From assembly GCA_963837165.1 (NCBI GenBank), contig CAWIMD010000004.1, forward strand, positions 1 to 64,000: a stretch of DNA of 64,000 nucleotides, given 5' to 3'. The stretch is from JAENWD01 sp963837165 (GTDB lineage Bacteria; Acidobacteriota; Vicinamibacteria; Vicinamibacterales; JAENWD01). Under the pieces are notes generated by a model. That model did not search any database. It worked only from the letters and a program-made list of their open reading frames with translations, and had not been told where the DNA came from. Both the position numbers and the translations under genes were made by a program. Every line of letters starts with the position of its first letter. The first letter of the stretch is position 1. Shown here piece by piece: positions 51,796 through 60,951 of this stretch.

Positions 51796-52308
51796 GTGCC
51801 GGCGAGGCTGACGTTTCGCGACGCGACGCCGGAGGACGTCCAGGCTGTTGCGGACCTTCAGAACGCCGTCGCGGACGCACTCACCGTGCGGTACGGGCGG
51901 GGTCACTGGTCCTCCCACGTCACCGGGCGCGGCGCGGCGGCCGCGCAGCGTCACGCACGGGTACGTCTGGGCCGCGACGGCACGCGCCTCGTGACGAGCC
52001 TGCGCCTGGCGACGAAGAAGCCCTGGGCCATCGATGTCTGGTACTTCACGCCAGTGAAGCGCCCGCTCTACCTGACCGGCATGGCCGTTGCGGTCGCCCG
52101 ACAGGGCCGCGGCGTGGGTCGGCTGGCCATGGCCGACGCGTGCGGCGTGGCCCGTGCCTGGCCGGCCGACGCCATCCGCCTCGACGCGTACGATGCGCCG
52201 GCGGGAGCTGCCGGTTTCTACGCCAGCTGTGGTTTCATCGAGCGCGGGCGGGTTGTATACAAAGGGAATCCGCTGGTGTATTACGAGCTGTTGCTCAGGC
52301 AGGGCTGA
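51796..52308 (+). CDS. GNAT-family N-acetyltransferase
   Basis: A 170-residue acyltransferase. The N-terminal LTFRDATPEDVQAVADLQNAV is the first strand-helix. The acetyl-CoA site is MAVAVARQGRGVGRLAMADAC (RxxGxG/A), and AIRLDAYDAPAGAAGFYASCGF is the substrate-side strand. It transfers acetyl from CoA to an amine; the substrate is unknown. GTG 51796 gives the family's normal N-terminus. Confidence 0.88.
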   Translation: MPARLTFRDATPEDVQAVADLQNAVADALTVRYGRGHWSSHVTGRGAAAAQRHARVRLGRDGTRLVTSLRLATKKPWAIDVWYFTPVKRPLYLTGMAVAVARQGRGVGRLAMADACGVARAWPADAIRLDAYDAPAGAAGFYASCGFIERGRVVYKGNPLVYYELLLRQG

Positions 52309-52341
52309 AGCCCTGCGCCACACCTGATGGAACATCCCGCG

Positions 52342-52731
52342 TCAGGGCTGCGGACGTGGGACCCGGCGGTCTCCGCTGGCCACGAACGCGGCCACGAACA
52401 GCACGCCCAGGACGAGATCCGGCCCGCTCACTGCGAACTGACTCAACCCGATCTGCCCCTGCCCGTACAGCGCGCCCATGGTCAGCACATACCCGAACTT
52501 CTCGACCATGGCGGCCAGCATGATCGGGCGGAAGCGAATGGGGTTGATGGCGATGATCACGAATGCGAGCTGCCAGGCCATCGTGACGGCGAGGAAGCCG
52601 AAGTAGAAGTCGGTGTGCGTGAACGGCGGCGGGTACTCGCGGCCGATGGCCTCCACCATCCAGTAGAGCGGCGTGAGCACCAGCAGGCCCCACACGGCGG
52701 CGAACCCGAACACGAATCGTGCGAGCTTCAT
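52342..52731 (-). CDS. Four-helix membrane protein co-expressed with SMP-30-like protein
   Basis: A 129-residue protein with four hydrophobic helices (FVFGFAAVWGLLVLTPLYW, FGFLAVTMAWQLAFVIIAI, IMLAAMVEKFGYVLTMGALY, LVLGVLFVAAFVA). The conserved-looking elements NPIRFRPIMLAAMVEK occur in uncharacterised bacterial membrane proteins. Its ATG overlaps the upstream stop (ATGA), so it is translated with the propeller protein. Confidence 0.75.
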   Translation of the reverse strand: MKLARFVFGFAAVWGLLVLTPLYWMVEAIGREYPPPFTHTDFYFGFLAVTMAWQLAFVIIAINPIRFRPIMLAAMVEKFGYVLTMGALYGQGQIGLSQFAVSGPDLVLGVLFVAAFVASGDRRVPRPQP

Positions 52732-53705
52732 TGTCCCGTCGTCCCGGAATGACTGCCGGCGCGTTCGGCGCCGGCCACGGTCAATCGGACCTTGTATACG
52801 CTGTTCTCGGCCGTGAGATACAGCGTCTTCCGATCGGCATCCCCGAAGGTGCATGCCGACGGGGTCTCCGGCGTGGCAATCACGCCCAGGCGGCCGCCGT
52901 TTGCGTCCATCACCCAGATGCCGCCCGGACCGGCCAGGTAGAGCCGGCCCTCCCGGTCGAGCGCCAGCCCGTCGGGGCGGCCGTAGACGCCGTGCTTCCA
53001 GGGGGCGATCGTGGCCAGCGTGCGGCCCGGTCCCAGGCGGCCATCTGGCGCCACGGGATACGCCTTCAGCTCGGCCTTCTCCGAGTCGGTGACGTACAGC
53101 GTCGCGCCGTCGAGTGACAGCGCGAGGCCGGCAGGCCTGGTCAGGTCCGTGGCGACGACGACCGCGGCGCCGCCGGGCGGCACGAGGATCACCCGGCCAC
53201 TCGTCGCGCTGCTGTCCGCGACGTAGACAGCGCCGCCGGTCGCGACGGCCAGATCGGTGGGTCCGCCCAGGGCCGCGCCGTTCACCTGATCGACCACCGT
53301 GGTCACGTTGTCATCGCTGATGCGGACGACCCGGCGCGCGGCGCGTTCGGCCTCCAGCAGCCGCCCTTCAGGATCCAGCGCGAGGCCCGCCGCCCCTCCG
53401 CTGTCACGACGCCTGACCGTGGCATCGGCGCCCACCCTCAGTTGGAGGACCACGCCGCGAGGCGGGTCGGTGAACACGAGCACGTTCCCCGGCATCCAGA
53501 CGATGCCGTCGGCCGCCCGGAACCCGGTGTCGACCCGATCCACGCGGGCCTTGCCCTCGATCAGGCGCTCGAGCGCGGGGGTGGAGGGCGCGCCTTCGGG
53601 CGGTGGCGGCGGCGGCGGCGGCGGCAGGCGCTCCTGCGCCGTTCCCGTCGCCGCCCATCCGGCAAGGATCGCGGCGGCGACGAACGAGACCCTGCGGGTA
53701 CGCAT
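52728..53705 (-). CDS. Exported SMP-30/gluconolactonase-like beta-propeller
   Basis: A 325-residue exported protein (RVSFVAAAILAGWAATGTA signal, then a Pro-rich linker of about ten prolines). The propeller shows repeated blades: FRAADGIVWMPGNVLVFTDP, AAGLALDPEGRLLEAE, PTDLAVATGGAVYVADS, and YGRPDGLALDREGRLYLAGPGG. This is the SMP-30/lactonase pattern with metal-binding acidic and Asn positions. It may open sugar lactones made by the neighbouring dehydrogenases. Confidence 0.85.
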   Translation of the reverse strand: MRTRRVSFVAAAILAGWAATGTAQERLPPPPPPPPPEGAPSTPALERLIEGKARVDRVDTGFRAADGIVWMPGNVLVFTDPPRGVVLQLRVGADATVRRRDSGGAAGLALDPEGRLLEAERAARRVVRISDDNVTTVVDQVNGAALGGPTDLAVATGGAVYVADSSATSGRVILVPPGGAAVVVATDLTRPAGLALSLDGATLYVTDSEKAELKAYPVAPDGRLGPGRTLATIAPWKHGVYGRPDGLALDREGRLYLAGPGGIWVMDANGGRLGVIATPETPSACTFGDADRKTLYLTAENSVYKVRLTVAGAERAGSHSGTTGQ

Positions 53706-53727
53706 CACCGGCCCACGTTCGTCACCG

Positions 53728-53766
53728 TTGTCAATCCGCAATCCCCGCTCCGCAATCCGCACTACT
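53728..53766. repeat. Heptad array (CAATCCG) between propeller and PQQ-type dehydrogenase
   Basis: Units CAATCCG, CAATCCC, CGCTCCG, CAATCCG, CACTACT run in 7-bp register in the short space between the two genes, up to the dehydrogenase stop at 53762. Confidence 0.75.
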
Positions 53767-54997
53767 TGCTGTAGGTGACCCGCCAGATCACGTTGTGCGC
53801 ATCGTCGGAGATGAGCAGAGAGCCGTCCTTGTGAACGACGATGCTCACCGGACGCCCCCAGACCCCGGGCTGCGCCGGCCCGAGCGACCAGCCGGCGATG
53901 AAATCGTCGTACTCGCCGGTGGGCCTGGTGCCGTCGAACCGGACGCGGACGACCTTGTACCCGGTGCGGAGCTTGCGGTTCCACGACCCGTGGAGCGCCA
54001 CGAACGCGTCGCCCTTGTACTCGGCCGGGAACTGCGCGGCGGTGTAGAAGACCATCCCGAGCGGCGCCGAGTGCGACTGCAGGAGCACGTCGGGCACGAC
54101 GGTCTGCTGCACGAGCTCGGGGTGCTCACCCTTGCGCCGCGGGTCCTCGTGCTGCCCGATGTAGGCGTACGGCCAGCCGTAGAAAGCGCCCTCCTGCACG
54201 TGCGTGACGTAGTCGGGCACGAGGTCCTCGCCGAGCATGTCGCGCTCGTTGACGCAGGTCCAGAGCTGGCCGGTGCCCGGCTGGACGGCGAGATCGACGG
54301 GGTTTCTGAGGCCCGAGGCGTACACCTTCCGGTCGCTGCCATCGGGGTTCATCTCGAGGATGGACGCGCGCGGCGGCGCCTCGGCGTCCACGTTCGATGC
54401 CGATCCGACCGACACGAAGAGCTTGCTCTGGTCGGGGCTGAAGGCAAGATTCCTGGTCCAGTGGCCGCCGCCGGAGGGCACGCTGGTCACCGTCTCGGGC
54501 TGCCCCTCGACGTGCTTCTGACCCGGCGTGTACTTCCAGCGCACGACCGCACCGGTGTTGCCGACGTAGAAATAGCCGTGGGCGATTGCCATGCCGAACG
54601 GCCGGTCGAGCCCCTCGGCGAAGACGTGGTGCTCGTCCACCTTGCCGTCGCCGTCGGTGTCCTGCAGGACGGTGATCGTGTTGGCCGTCGCATCCGCGGC
54701 GAAGACCTCGCCGTTCTCGCCTTCCATCAGGTTCCGCAGCGTCTTGAAGTCGCTGCCGTCCTGCAGGAAGTAGTCGATCTTGAAGCCGGCCGGCAGGTGC
54801 AGCGACGCATCGGCAGGCTTCTCGACGACCATCGGCGGGTTGGCCGTGCCGTCGGTCGGGCCCGGCAGATCGCCCGGATGGATGTGGTAGGACTGCAGGG
54901 GTGGCGTGCCATCGGGGCTGGCCTGCCGCGTCGCGGCCGCGCCGCCGACGCCAACGGCCGCAATCAGGACGAGGCCCGCCACGTGCGTACGTGTCAT
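53762..54997 (-). CDS. PQQ-dependent sugar dehydrogenase / sorbosone-dehydrogenase-like propeller
   Basis: A 411-residue exported protein with a signal segment (HVAGLVLIAAVGVGGAAA). The propeller blades are GLDRPFGMAIAHGYFYVGN, GHWTRNLAFSPDQSKLFVSV, GLRNPVDLAVQPGTGQLWTC, YGWPYAYIGQHEDP, and ALHGSWNRK. This is the GSDH/sorbosone dehydrogenase set, with the GHxxR-like substrate position (GHWTRN). It oxidises sugars or polyols in the periplasm with PQQ. It lies upstream of the SMP-30-like gene in the same direction. Confidence 0.9.
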   Translation of the reverse strand: MTRTHVAGLVLIAAVGVGGAAATRQASPDGTPPLQSYHIHPGDLPGPTDGTANPPMVVEKPADASLHLPAGFKIDYFLQDGSDFKTLRNLMEGENGEVFAADATANTITVLQDTDGDGKVDEHHVFAEGLDRPFGMAIAHGYFYVGNTGAVVRWKYTPGQKHVEGQPETVTSVPSGGGHWTRNLAFSPDQSKLFVSVGSASNVDAEAPPRASILEMNPDGSDRKVYASGLRNPVDLAVQPGTGQLWTCVNERDMLGEDLVPDYVTHVQEGAFYGWPYAYIGQHEDPRRKGEHPELVQQTVVPDVLLQSHSAPLGMVFYTAAQFPAEYKGDAFVALHGSWNRKLRTGYKVVRVRFDGTRPTGEYDDFIAGWSLGPAQPGVWGRPVSIVVHKDGSLLISDDAHNVIWRVTYSK

Positions 54998-55071
54998 GCG
55001 TGAGCTCCTGGAGGGAAGAGGGCCGCTCGACGCGGCCGTCTTCCTATCGTATGTGATCCGGGGCCGGCGCC

Positions 55072-57192
55072 TCAGGAGGGTTTGCGGGCGAGCAGAACGA
55101 ACCGCTGCTCGACGTGCCGCACGCGCCGGTGCTGGAAATCGGGCAGGAGCGCCTGCACGACGTAGGTGCCCGGCTCGAGTTCGTCGGTGCGGATGAGGCC
55201 CGCGAAACGGATGAGGCCATGCGCACGATCCGCGACGGCACCGCCGTAGGCGTCCACGCGGCCCACCGGCTGCCCGCCCCTCAGGAGCGCCAGCTTCATC
55301 CCGTGCTCCGCGCTCTCGAAGTCGGTTGCGGTGGCGTTGTAGAGGGCGAAAAGCAGGTGGACGGGCTCGCCCTGGCGGAACACCAGCGAGGGCTGCGGCT
55401 CGTAGCGCAAGGCGCCCGCGTCGAGCGGGTGCACGCCGTCTCCGGCCGGCGCGGAGTCGTCGGCGCGGGTGACGGCGCGGGTCAGCAGGAGCGAGCTCGG
55501 CGCCGACGGGCCGCGGAAATCGTCCAGCGTCACGTGTCCTTCCAGGCCGCCCAGCCGGCCCGTCTCGTTGTCGCGAAACACGACCCGCCACTCGTACTCC
55601 CCGGACGGGAGCGCGAGCACGTCGCTCATGGAGACGAAGGCCGTCCGGTCGGCCTTCACGCGCGACCACTCGCCGGGCGGGATCGGCGCCTGCAGCATCC
55701 GCTCGAAGTACATCGGCAGGCGATCGTGCGCGGCGTCGGCCACCCGGACCATCGCCGTGGCTGACAGGGCGCGCTCGTGCGACCCGCCGGCCGGCTCGAG
55801 CTGGGAGGCAGGCACGCCGGCGCTCAGCACCAGCACGGGGGTGCCCCCGGCGCTGGCAAAGTAGTTCAGGCTCGCCGCCACGGGCAGCTCGGACGGCGGC
55901 GCGCTCGCCTGCATGGCCCGGCGCAGCGCGAGTCCGCGGTCGTTCTTCTGGAACAGCGACTCGGCGCGCGGCTCGTAGTAGCCGCGCATCACCTGCTGCA
56001 CCTTGAGGCCGGGCTTCGAGACCCGCACCTTCACTCGCCGGAACCGGCCGGCCGACGTCAGATCGATCGGGTAGTAGCTGAGCACGTAGAATCCGGATGC
56101 GTCGCGCGACACCTGATCGAAGACGTCGGCGAGGCGGTTCGACGCCAGGAAGGCCTTTCCACCCGTCTCCCGTGCGAGGGCGTCGAGCCCCTCGCGCGCC
56201 ATCGACTGCGACTCGAGCTGCCCGATCAGGTCCGGCTCGCCCACCCTGCGTCGGCGGTCGATCATGAACGGCACCGGTTTGTCGTCCACCGGCGGCGGGG
56301 CTGACAGTCCGCGCGAGTCCACGGTGTAGAAGCTCACGCGTCGCCGGGCGGCGTAGCTCGCCAGATCGTGCAGCAGACCCACGTTGTCGGTCTCGAGCCT
56401 GAGGCCGGGCCGGAACAGGACGATCACCTTCTTGCCGGGCAGCTCGGCCAGCCGCTCGACCAGGTCGAAGTACTGGGACAGGGCCACGGCGCCGTAGACA
56501 GGCATCTGCCGATCGACGCGGCCGGACGTCAGGTAGGGCTGCGCCTGCGCGGCGGTGCCGGTGCTGGTCTCGATGCGCTCGGGCCGGGCGGTGAAGCCCA
56601 TGAGGGGCACCACGCCCTCCTCCTGGCGCCGGAACGCGTCCGACAGCGCACGGTCGGCCGCGGCATCGTCGGCCAGCGAGTGCTCGCCGTCCACCAGGCC
56701 GTGCGGCCCGTACGGATTGTGCAGCACTCGCGCGAGCGTCGACAGCAGCTGCGCGCGATTGTCGCTGAAGGGCTCACCGGCGATCGACACGTGGAAGCCG
56801 GGCTGGAGGTCGTTGAGCACGAACGTGCGCAACGCCTCGTGCGTCCGCAGCACGTCGGTGGGCCCGACCTCGGACGCCACGTAGACCCAGGTGGGCGTGG
56901 TGGGAGGGGCCGGCGGCGGCGCGGCCGCGCCCCCGGCCGGCGGCGATTCGATGGGGTGCCACTGGCCGGCCCACTCGCCGGCCGGCGGGACGAACTGGAC
57001 CGTCGCGATGTCGTGCGGGACGCCGTCCTCGGCGAGGGTGAAGTCCGCGCGGCCGAGATCAGGAACCGGACGACCCACGTGATCGACCACGCGAACCTCG
57101 ACCTCGACGAGGCGGACCTCGACGCGGTAGTCCTGCGCCGCGACGAGCGCGGTGGACGCGATCACCAGGGCTGGCGCCACCAGACGTCGCAT
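55072..57192 (-). CDS. VWFA-related Acidobacterial-domain protein
   Basis: A 706-residue exported protein. It starts RRLVAPALVIASTALVAAQ and continues VEVRVVDHVGRPVPDLGRAD, FTLAEDGVPHDIATVQFV, the N-terminal mark of the VWFA-related Acidobacterial family (TIGR03436). The A-domain core follows as LPGKKVIVLFRPGL and GFYVLSYYPIDL; a second half is beta-rich (LPSGEYEWRVVFRDNETG). It is common and multicopy in Acidobacteriota and its function is unknown, probably surface adhesion. It is the best lineage marker in the window. Confidence 0.92.
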   Translation of the reverse strand: MRRLVAPALVIASTALVAAQDYRVEVRLVEVEVRVVDHVGRPVPDLGRADFTLAEDGVPHDIATVQFVPPAGEWAGQWHPIESPPAGGAAAPPPAPPTTPTWVYVASEVGPTDVLRTHEALRTFVLNDLQPGFHVSIAGEPFSDNRAQLLSTLARVLHNPYGPHGLVDGEHSLADDAAADRALSDAFRRQEEGVVPLMGFTARPERIETSTGTAAQAQPYLTSGRVDRQMPVYGAVALSQYFDLVERLAELPGKKVIVLFRPGLRLETDNVGLLHDLASYAARRRVSFYTVDSRGLSAPPPVDDKPVPFMIDRRRRVGEPDLIGQLESQSMAREGLDALARETGGKAFLASNRLADVFDQVSRDASGFYVLSYYPIDLTSAGRFRRVKVRVSKPGLKVQQVMRGYYEPRAESLFQKNDRGLALRRAMQASAPPSELPVAASLNYFASAGGTPVLVLSAGVPASQLEPAGGSHERALSATAMVRVADAAHDRLPMYFERMLQAPIPPGEWSRVKADRTAFVSMSDVLALPSGEYEWRVVFRDNETGRLGGLEGHVTLDDFRGPSAPSSLLLTRAVTRADDSAPAGDGVHPLDAGALRYEPQPSLVFRQGEPVHLLFALYNATATDFESAEHGMKLALLRGGQPVGRVDAYGGAVADRAHGLIRFAGLIRTDELEPGTYVVQALLPDFQHRRVRHVEQRFVLLARKPS

Positions 57193-57216
57193 GGACGACC
57201 CTTTCAGCGGAGCACG

Positions 57217-57288
57217 GCAATGTCCCGGGGGGAGACGGGGACATTATATTGGGATAATGGGGGTCGGGTTGAATTTCATCCCGACCCC
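57217..57288. repeat. Extragenic inverted repeats (AATGTCCC and GGGGTCGGG types)
   Basis: AATGTCCC and GGGACATT form one small inverted repeat around 57217-57244. A second, GGGGTCGGG (57260-57268) and CCCGACCCC (57280-57288), encloses TTGAATTTCAT. The latter is related in composition to the GAATTT-bearing repeats at 3.9 and 12.6 kb. It follows the stop of the DUF4380-like gene and may end its transcript. Confidence 0.68.
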
Positions 57289-57290
57289 AA

Positions 57291-58283
57291 TCAGCGGGTC
57301 TCGCTCAGGAGCGGCTGCAGGCGGCGCTCCAGCTCGTCGTCGGCGCTGGCGCCCGAGACGTTACGGAACAGGAACCAGCGCTCCTCGTGGGTGACGGCGT
57401 CGCCGGGCTCGACCGGCGTCAGCACGCCGAGCGTCTCGAGCTCCAGGAATTCGCCGGCCGTGTAGGTCTCGACGTTCACGCCGCCGTCGGGGTACATGGC
57501 GCCCTCCTTCCAGTCCACGCGCTTGACGAACAAGGTGCCGTCACGAAGATACCCGGCCCACCCCTGGTGGTTGGCGATGCCGATCTTCAGCGAGGGCGCG
57601 CGCGAGGGGTCGTTGCGCAGCCGCAGGAACTTCGCGCCAATCTGCCAGCGCGGATCCGAGAGGTCCGAGTACGCCCACAGCGTCATCGATCGCACGGGCA
57701 GCAGCGCCTCGTCGTGGGACCGATACGGCTCCTGCGGCAGGATGACCGTGCCGCCCGAGTGCATGATCGTCATCGCCCAGGGCGCCATCTCGACCGGCCA
57801 CAGGTTGCGGTTCACGAGGCGGTGCCCGATGGTGACCTCGGTGCCGGTCGGCGCCAGCGTGACCGTGATCTCCTTGACGATGCCGGTGGCCGGCTCCACG
57901 GGCTGGACCAGGCGCACGGTGTTGCCCTCGACGGTCGCCGCGATCGGCGAGTTGTCGGGCGAGTAGCTGCGCGGCATCGCTTCGGGCGCGCTCCAGAGCC
58001 GGTGCCCTCCCCACGGCTTCCAATCCCCGAGAGCCGTCTTCGTGGTGAGATCCGGGACTTCCCCGAGCACGTTGTCGCCGCCGATGAAGCCGTAGCGGAT
58101 GATGCGCGGGCCGATGGCGGTGGTCAGCACGAGCTCCACCGTGCCGTTCGACACACGAATGCAGTCGGGCTGATTGAGATAGGTGACGCGTTCCACTGTG
58201 ACCTCGGCGGCCGCCGGGGAGGTCCCGCCCAGGGCGAGCAGGACGGCCAGCAGGACAGGGGCAGCATGGCTCATGGCGCGCAT
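57291..58283 (-). CDS. Exported DUF4380-like protein
   Basis: A 330-residue exported protein (APVLLAVLLALGG signal). The domain reads like a galactose-mutarotase-type beta-sandwich: TVELVLTTAIGPRIIRYGF, NVLGEVPD, WKPWGGHRLWSAPE, EVTIGHRLVNRNLWPVEMAPWAMTIM and LKIGIANHQGWAGYL. This is the DUF4380 pattern, perhaps carbohydrate binding or epimerising. ATG 58283 and ATG 58274 are both possible starts. A sugar role fits the neighbouring dehydrogenases. Confidence 0.82.
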   Translation of the reverse strand: MRAMSHAAPVLLAVLLALGGTSPAAAEVTVERVTYLNQPDCIRVSNGTVELVLTTAIGPRIIRYGFIGGDNVLGEVPDLTTKTALGDWKPWGGHRLWSAPEAMPRSYSPDNSPIAATVEGNTVRLVQPVEPATGIVKEITVTLAPTGTEVTIGHRLVNRNLWPVEMAPWAMTIMHSGGTVILPQEPYRSHDEALLPVRSMTLWAYSDLSDPRWQIGAKFLRLRNDPSRAPSLKIGIANHQGWAGYLRDGTLFVKRVDWKEGAMYPDGGVNVETYTAGEFLELETLGVLTPVEPGDAVTHEERWFLFRNVSGASADDELERRLQPLLSETR

Positions 58284-58326
58284 GATACGCCATCAGGCCT
58301 CTGCTGCCCCCGCGCTGTCCGGGTCC

Positions 58327-59439
58327 TCAGCGCACGCGGCTTCCCACGTGGACGGGCGCGTGCCGGTCGTCGGGGACCGGGCTCGTCACGTGCAGCGCCA
58401 CCTTCATCACGCCGCCGCGCTGGCCGCTGAAGAGGTCGAAGGCCTCCTCGATCAGATCCAGCGAGAAGTGGTGCGTGATGAGCGGTTTGAGATCGATGCG
58501 CCGGGCCTCGACCATCGCCATCAGGCGCCGCATGCGGTCCTTGCCGCCCGGGCAGAGGCTGGTGACGATCGTCTGGTCGCCGAGGCCGGCGTGGAACGAG
58601 TCGTACGGCACCGGCAGCTTGCCGCTGTAGACGCCGAGGCTCGACAGCACGCCACCGGGTCGAATCGACCGCAGTGCGTTCACCCAGGTGGCTTCCTGTC
58701 CCAGCGCCTCGATCGCCACGTCCGCGCCGCGCCCGCCGGTCAGGCTCTTCACGACCTCCACCGGGTCCGTCGCGGTGTGGTCCACGACGACGTTCGCGCC
58801 GAAGCGGCGGGCCATGTCGAGCCGCTCGGGCACCGAGTCGACGCCGATGATGGTGGCCGCGCCCCGCAGCTTCGCGCCGAGCGTCGCGCAGAGCCCGATG
58901 GGCCCCTGCGCGTAGACCACGACGGTGTCTCCCACGCGGATGCGGCCCGACTCGGCCCCGGCCAGCCCGGTCGAGAAGATGTCGGGAAGGAGCAGCACTT
59001 CCTCGTCGCTCAGTCCGGCGGGGATCGGCGCCAGATTGGCACGGGCATCGGGCACGAGCAGGTACTCGGCCCAGGCGCCGTTGATGGTGTTGCCGAAGCG
59101 CCAGCCGCCGAGCGGCCCGTGGCACTGGGCAGGCGCGCCGCCCAGGCAATCGAGGCACTGCCCGCACGGCGTGATCGCACCAACGATCACGCGCTGGCCT
59201 GGCGAGTACTCCTCCTCGAGCCCTGCTCCCAGTTCTTCGATCACGCCCACGGGCTCGTGACCGAGCACCAGCCCCGGCCGGACGGGATACTCCCCCCTGA
59301 CGATGTGGACGTCGGTGCCACAAATGGTGGTGGTCGTGACACGGATCACTGCCTCACCGGCTTTCGGCACCGGGCGCGGCACCTGCTCGATCGCGAGCTT
59401 CCCTCTTTCCTTGAACACCACCGCCTTCATCGTGCGCAT
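58327..59439 (-). CDS. Zinc-dependent alcohol dehydrogenase (MDR family)
   Basis: A 370-residue medium-chain dehydrogenase. The catalytic zinc site appears as TTTICGTDVHIVRGEYP and LGHEPVGVIEELG; the structural zinc is CGQCLDCLGGAPAQC. The nucleotide fold reads VVYAQGPIGLCATLGAKLRG and VDHTATDPVE. It oxidises secondary alcohols or polyols with NAD(P). I chose the ATG at 59439 because GGAGG precedes it by 5 nt; the ATG at 59451 is an alternative. It converges with nothing and may be monocistronic. Confidence 0.9.
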   Translation of the reverse strand: MRTMKAVVFKERGKLAIEQVPRPVPKAGEAVIRVTTTTICGTDVHIVRGEYPVRPGLVLGHEPVGVIEELGAGLEEEYSPGQRVIVGAITPCGQCLDCLGGAPAQCHGPLGGWRFGNTINGAWAEYLLVPDARANLAPIPAGLSDEEVLLLPDIFSTGLAGAESGRIRVGDTVVVYAQGPIGLCATLGAKLRGAATIIGVDSVPERLDMARRFGANVVVDHTATDPVEVVKSLTGGRGADVAIEALGQEATWVNALRSIRPGGVLSSLGVYSGKLPVPYDSFHAGLGDQTIVTSLCPGGKDRMRRLMAMVEARRIDLKPLITHHFSLDLIEEAFDLFSGQRGGVMKVALHVTSPVPDDRHAPVHVGSRVR

Positions 59440-59586
59440 GGCGGCCTCCATCCTTTGGCGCGTTGACGCTCGAAGACAGGTATCGCAACCTTGGTGCCAG
59501 CCGGCTCCCGCCGGAATGGGCGAACACCGGCGTGCAGGGCGGGAATTGCCGGGGCTTTTTGCGGAACGTGCGGGACTACTTCGCAG

Positions 59587-60903
59587 TCAGGGCACCAGGC
59601 TCCACACCTGATAGGCGCCCAGCGAGACCATGGCCAGGGCCGACAGCCAGAGCCCTCCACGCTCCACCATGCCGACCTCGAGGCCGGCGCGCAGGCCGCG
59701 CGCCCGCTCGAACCGGACGGCCGCCAGGCCGAGGAACGGAAGCATCAGCGCCTGACCGGTCGCGCCAATCAGGACGAGCGTCACGGGCTGCGACCAGGCG
59801 AGAAACACGAGGGTCGATGCCATGGCGAGCCCGACGGAGGCGACTCGCACCACCCGCCGGCGCGCCTCGTCCGAGTCGTAGCGGCGCAGGCCGAAGAGCT
59901 GGAGCGCATCCGCCGCGAGGCGGGCGTTGGCGGCGGTCGCGCCGAAAAAGGTCGAGTACAGCACGAAGAACGCGCCGCCCAGGAACACCACCGTCGTCCA
60001 CTCGCCGAAGGTCTGGCGGAACATCTGGGAGAGGACGTGAATGAGCTCGTCGTTGGTCACGTCGAGCCCGCGGGCGTGCAGGATGGCCGCGCCGAGGAGG
60101 TAGAAGGCCAGCGTGATCGAGGTGTAGAGCACCAGCGACATCACCGCGTCGGTCTTCATCACGCGCATCCAGCCCCGCGCCCTGGCCGCCCATTCCAGCG
60201 TCCCATCGTCGGGACCGACGTGGGTGGCGTAGCCTTTCTCGAGGCACCAGTACGGGTAGTAGATGAGCTCGGAGGCGCCCACGCCGATGACGCCGAAGGC
60301 GGCAAAGGCGACCCCGTAGGTGGGCGGCAGCGTGAAGCGCAGGCCCGAGGCCACCTGCGCCGCGGTGATGTGGTAAGGCGTCCACTGCAGCGCGACGACC
60401 GAGATCACCGCCGACACCGTGAAGAGCGCCACCATCACCGTGCACGTGCGCTCGACGGGGCGATAGCGGCCGCTCGCCAGCAGGAGCGCGCACGACACCC
60501 CGACGGGCAGGGCCCACGCCCGGGGGCCCCATCCGAGGCCCAGCTCGGCAAAGACGCTCGCGATCCCGCCCACGATGCCGCCGACCTGGAAGACCAGCGA
60601 GATGTACATCGCCAGCCAGAGCCACAGAATCCAGGACGCGCGCGCGCGGGGGCCGGGCAGCGAGTCGAGCGCGTCGAGCGTGGACCGGCCGGAGCCGACG
60701 GCCACGCGCGCCAGCTCGATCTGCACGAACACCTTCAGGACGCAGCCGGCAATGATGAACCAGAGCAGCGAGAAGCCCACCGCGGCGCCCAGCTTGGGGG
60801 TGACGATCAGCTCACCGGAGCCGACGATGGTGGCCGTGATGATGAAGCCGGGGCCCAGGTGCCGGATGACGCCGCGCCACGACGACGGGGCCGGGGTAAT
60901 CAT
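59587..60903 (-). CDS. Nramp-family transporter lacking the canonical DPG metal motif
   Basis: A 438-residue protein with about eleven hydrophobic segments and the Nramp opening LGPGFIITATIVGSGELI. In true Mn/Fe transporters this helix reads DPGN; here it reads IVGSGEL. The helix-6 site MPHN is replaced by GVIGVGASELIYYPYW. Both metal-binding motifs are therefore missing, so the substrate is probably not a divalent transition metal, as in the distant Nramp-related clades. It lies upstream of the alcohol dehydrogenase gene on the same strand. Confidence 0.85.
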   Translation of the reverse strand: MITPAPSSWRGVIRHLGPGFIITATIVGSGELIVTPKLGAAVGFSLLWFIIAGCVLKVFVQIELARVAVGSGRSTLDALDSLPGPRARASWILWLWLAMYISLVFQVGGIVGGIASVFAELGLGWGPRAWALPVGVSCALLLASGRYRPVERTCTVMVALFTVSAVISVVALQWTPYHITAAQVASGLRFTLPPTYGVAFAAFGVIGVGASELIYYPYWCLEKGYATHVGPDDGTLEWAARARGWMRVMKTDAVMSLVLYTSITLAFYLLGAAILHARGLDVTNDELIHVLSQMFRQTFGEWTTVVFLGGAFFVLYSTFFGATAANARLAADALQLFGLRRYDSDEARRRVVRVASVGLAMASTLVFLAWSQPVTLVLIGATGQALMLPFLGLAAVRFERARGLRAGLEVGMVERGGLWLSALAMVSLGAYQVWSLVP

Positions 60904-60951
60904 CGGGACTGCGTGACGAGGTGCCGGGTGCTGGGGTTCTTTGTCTCGACT

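Noticed and set aside
53590..53635. Run of proline codons in the SMP-30-like protein
   Set aside because: An ordinary Pro-rich linker after a signal peptide, not a separate feature.
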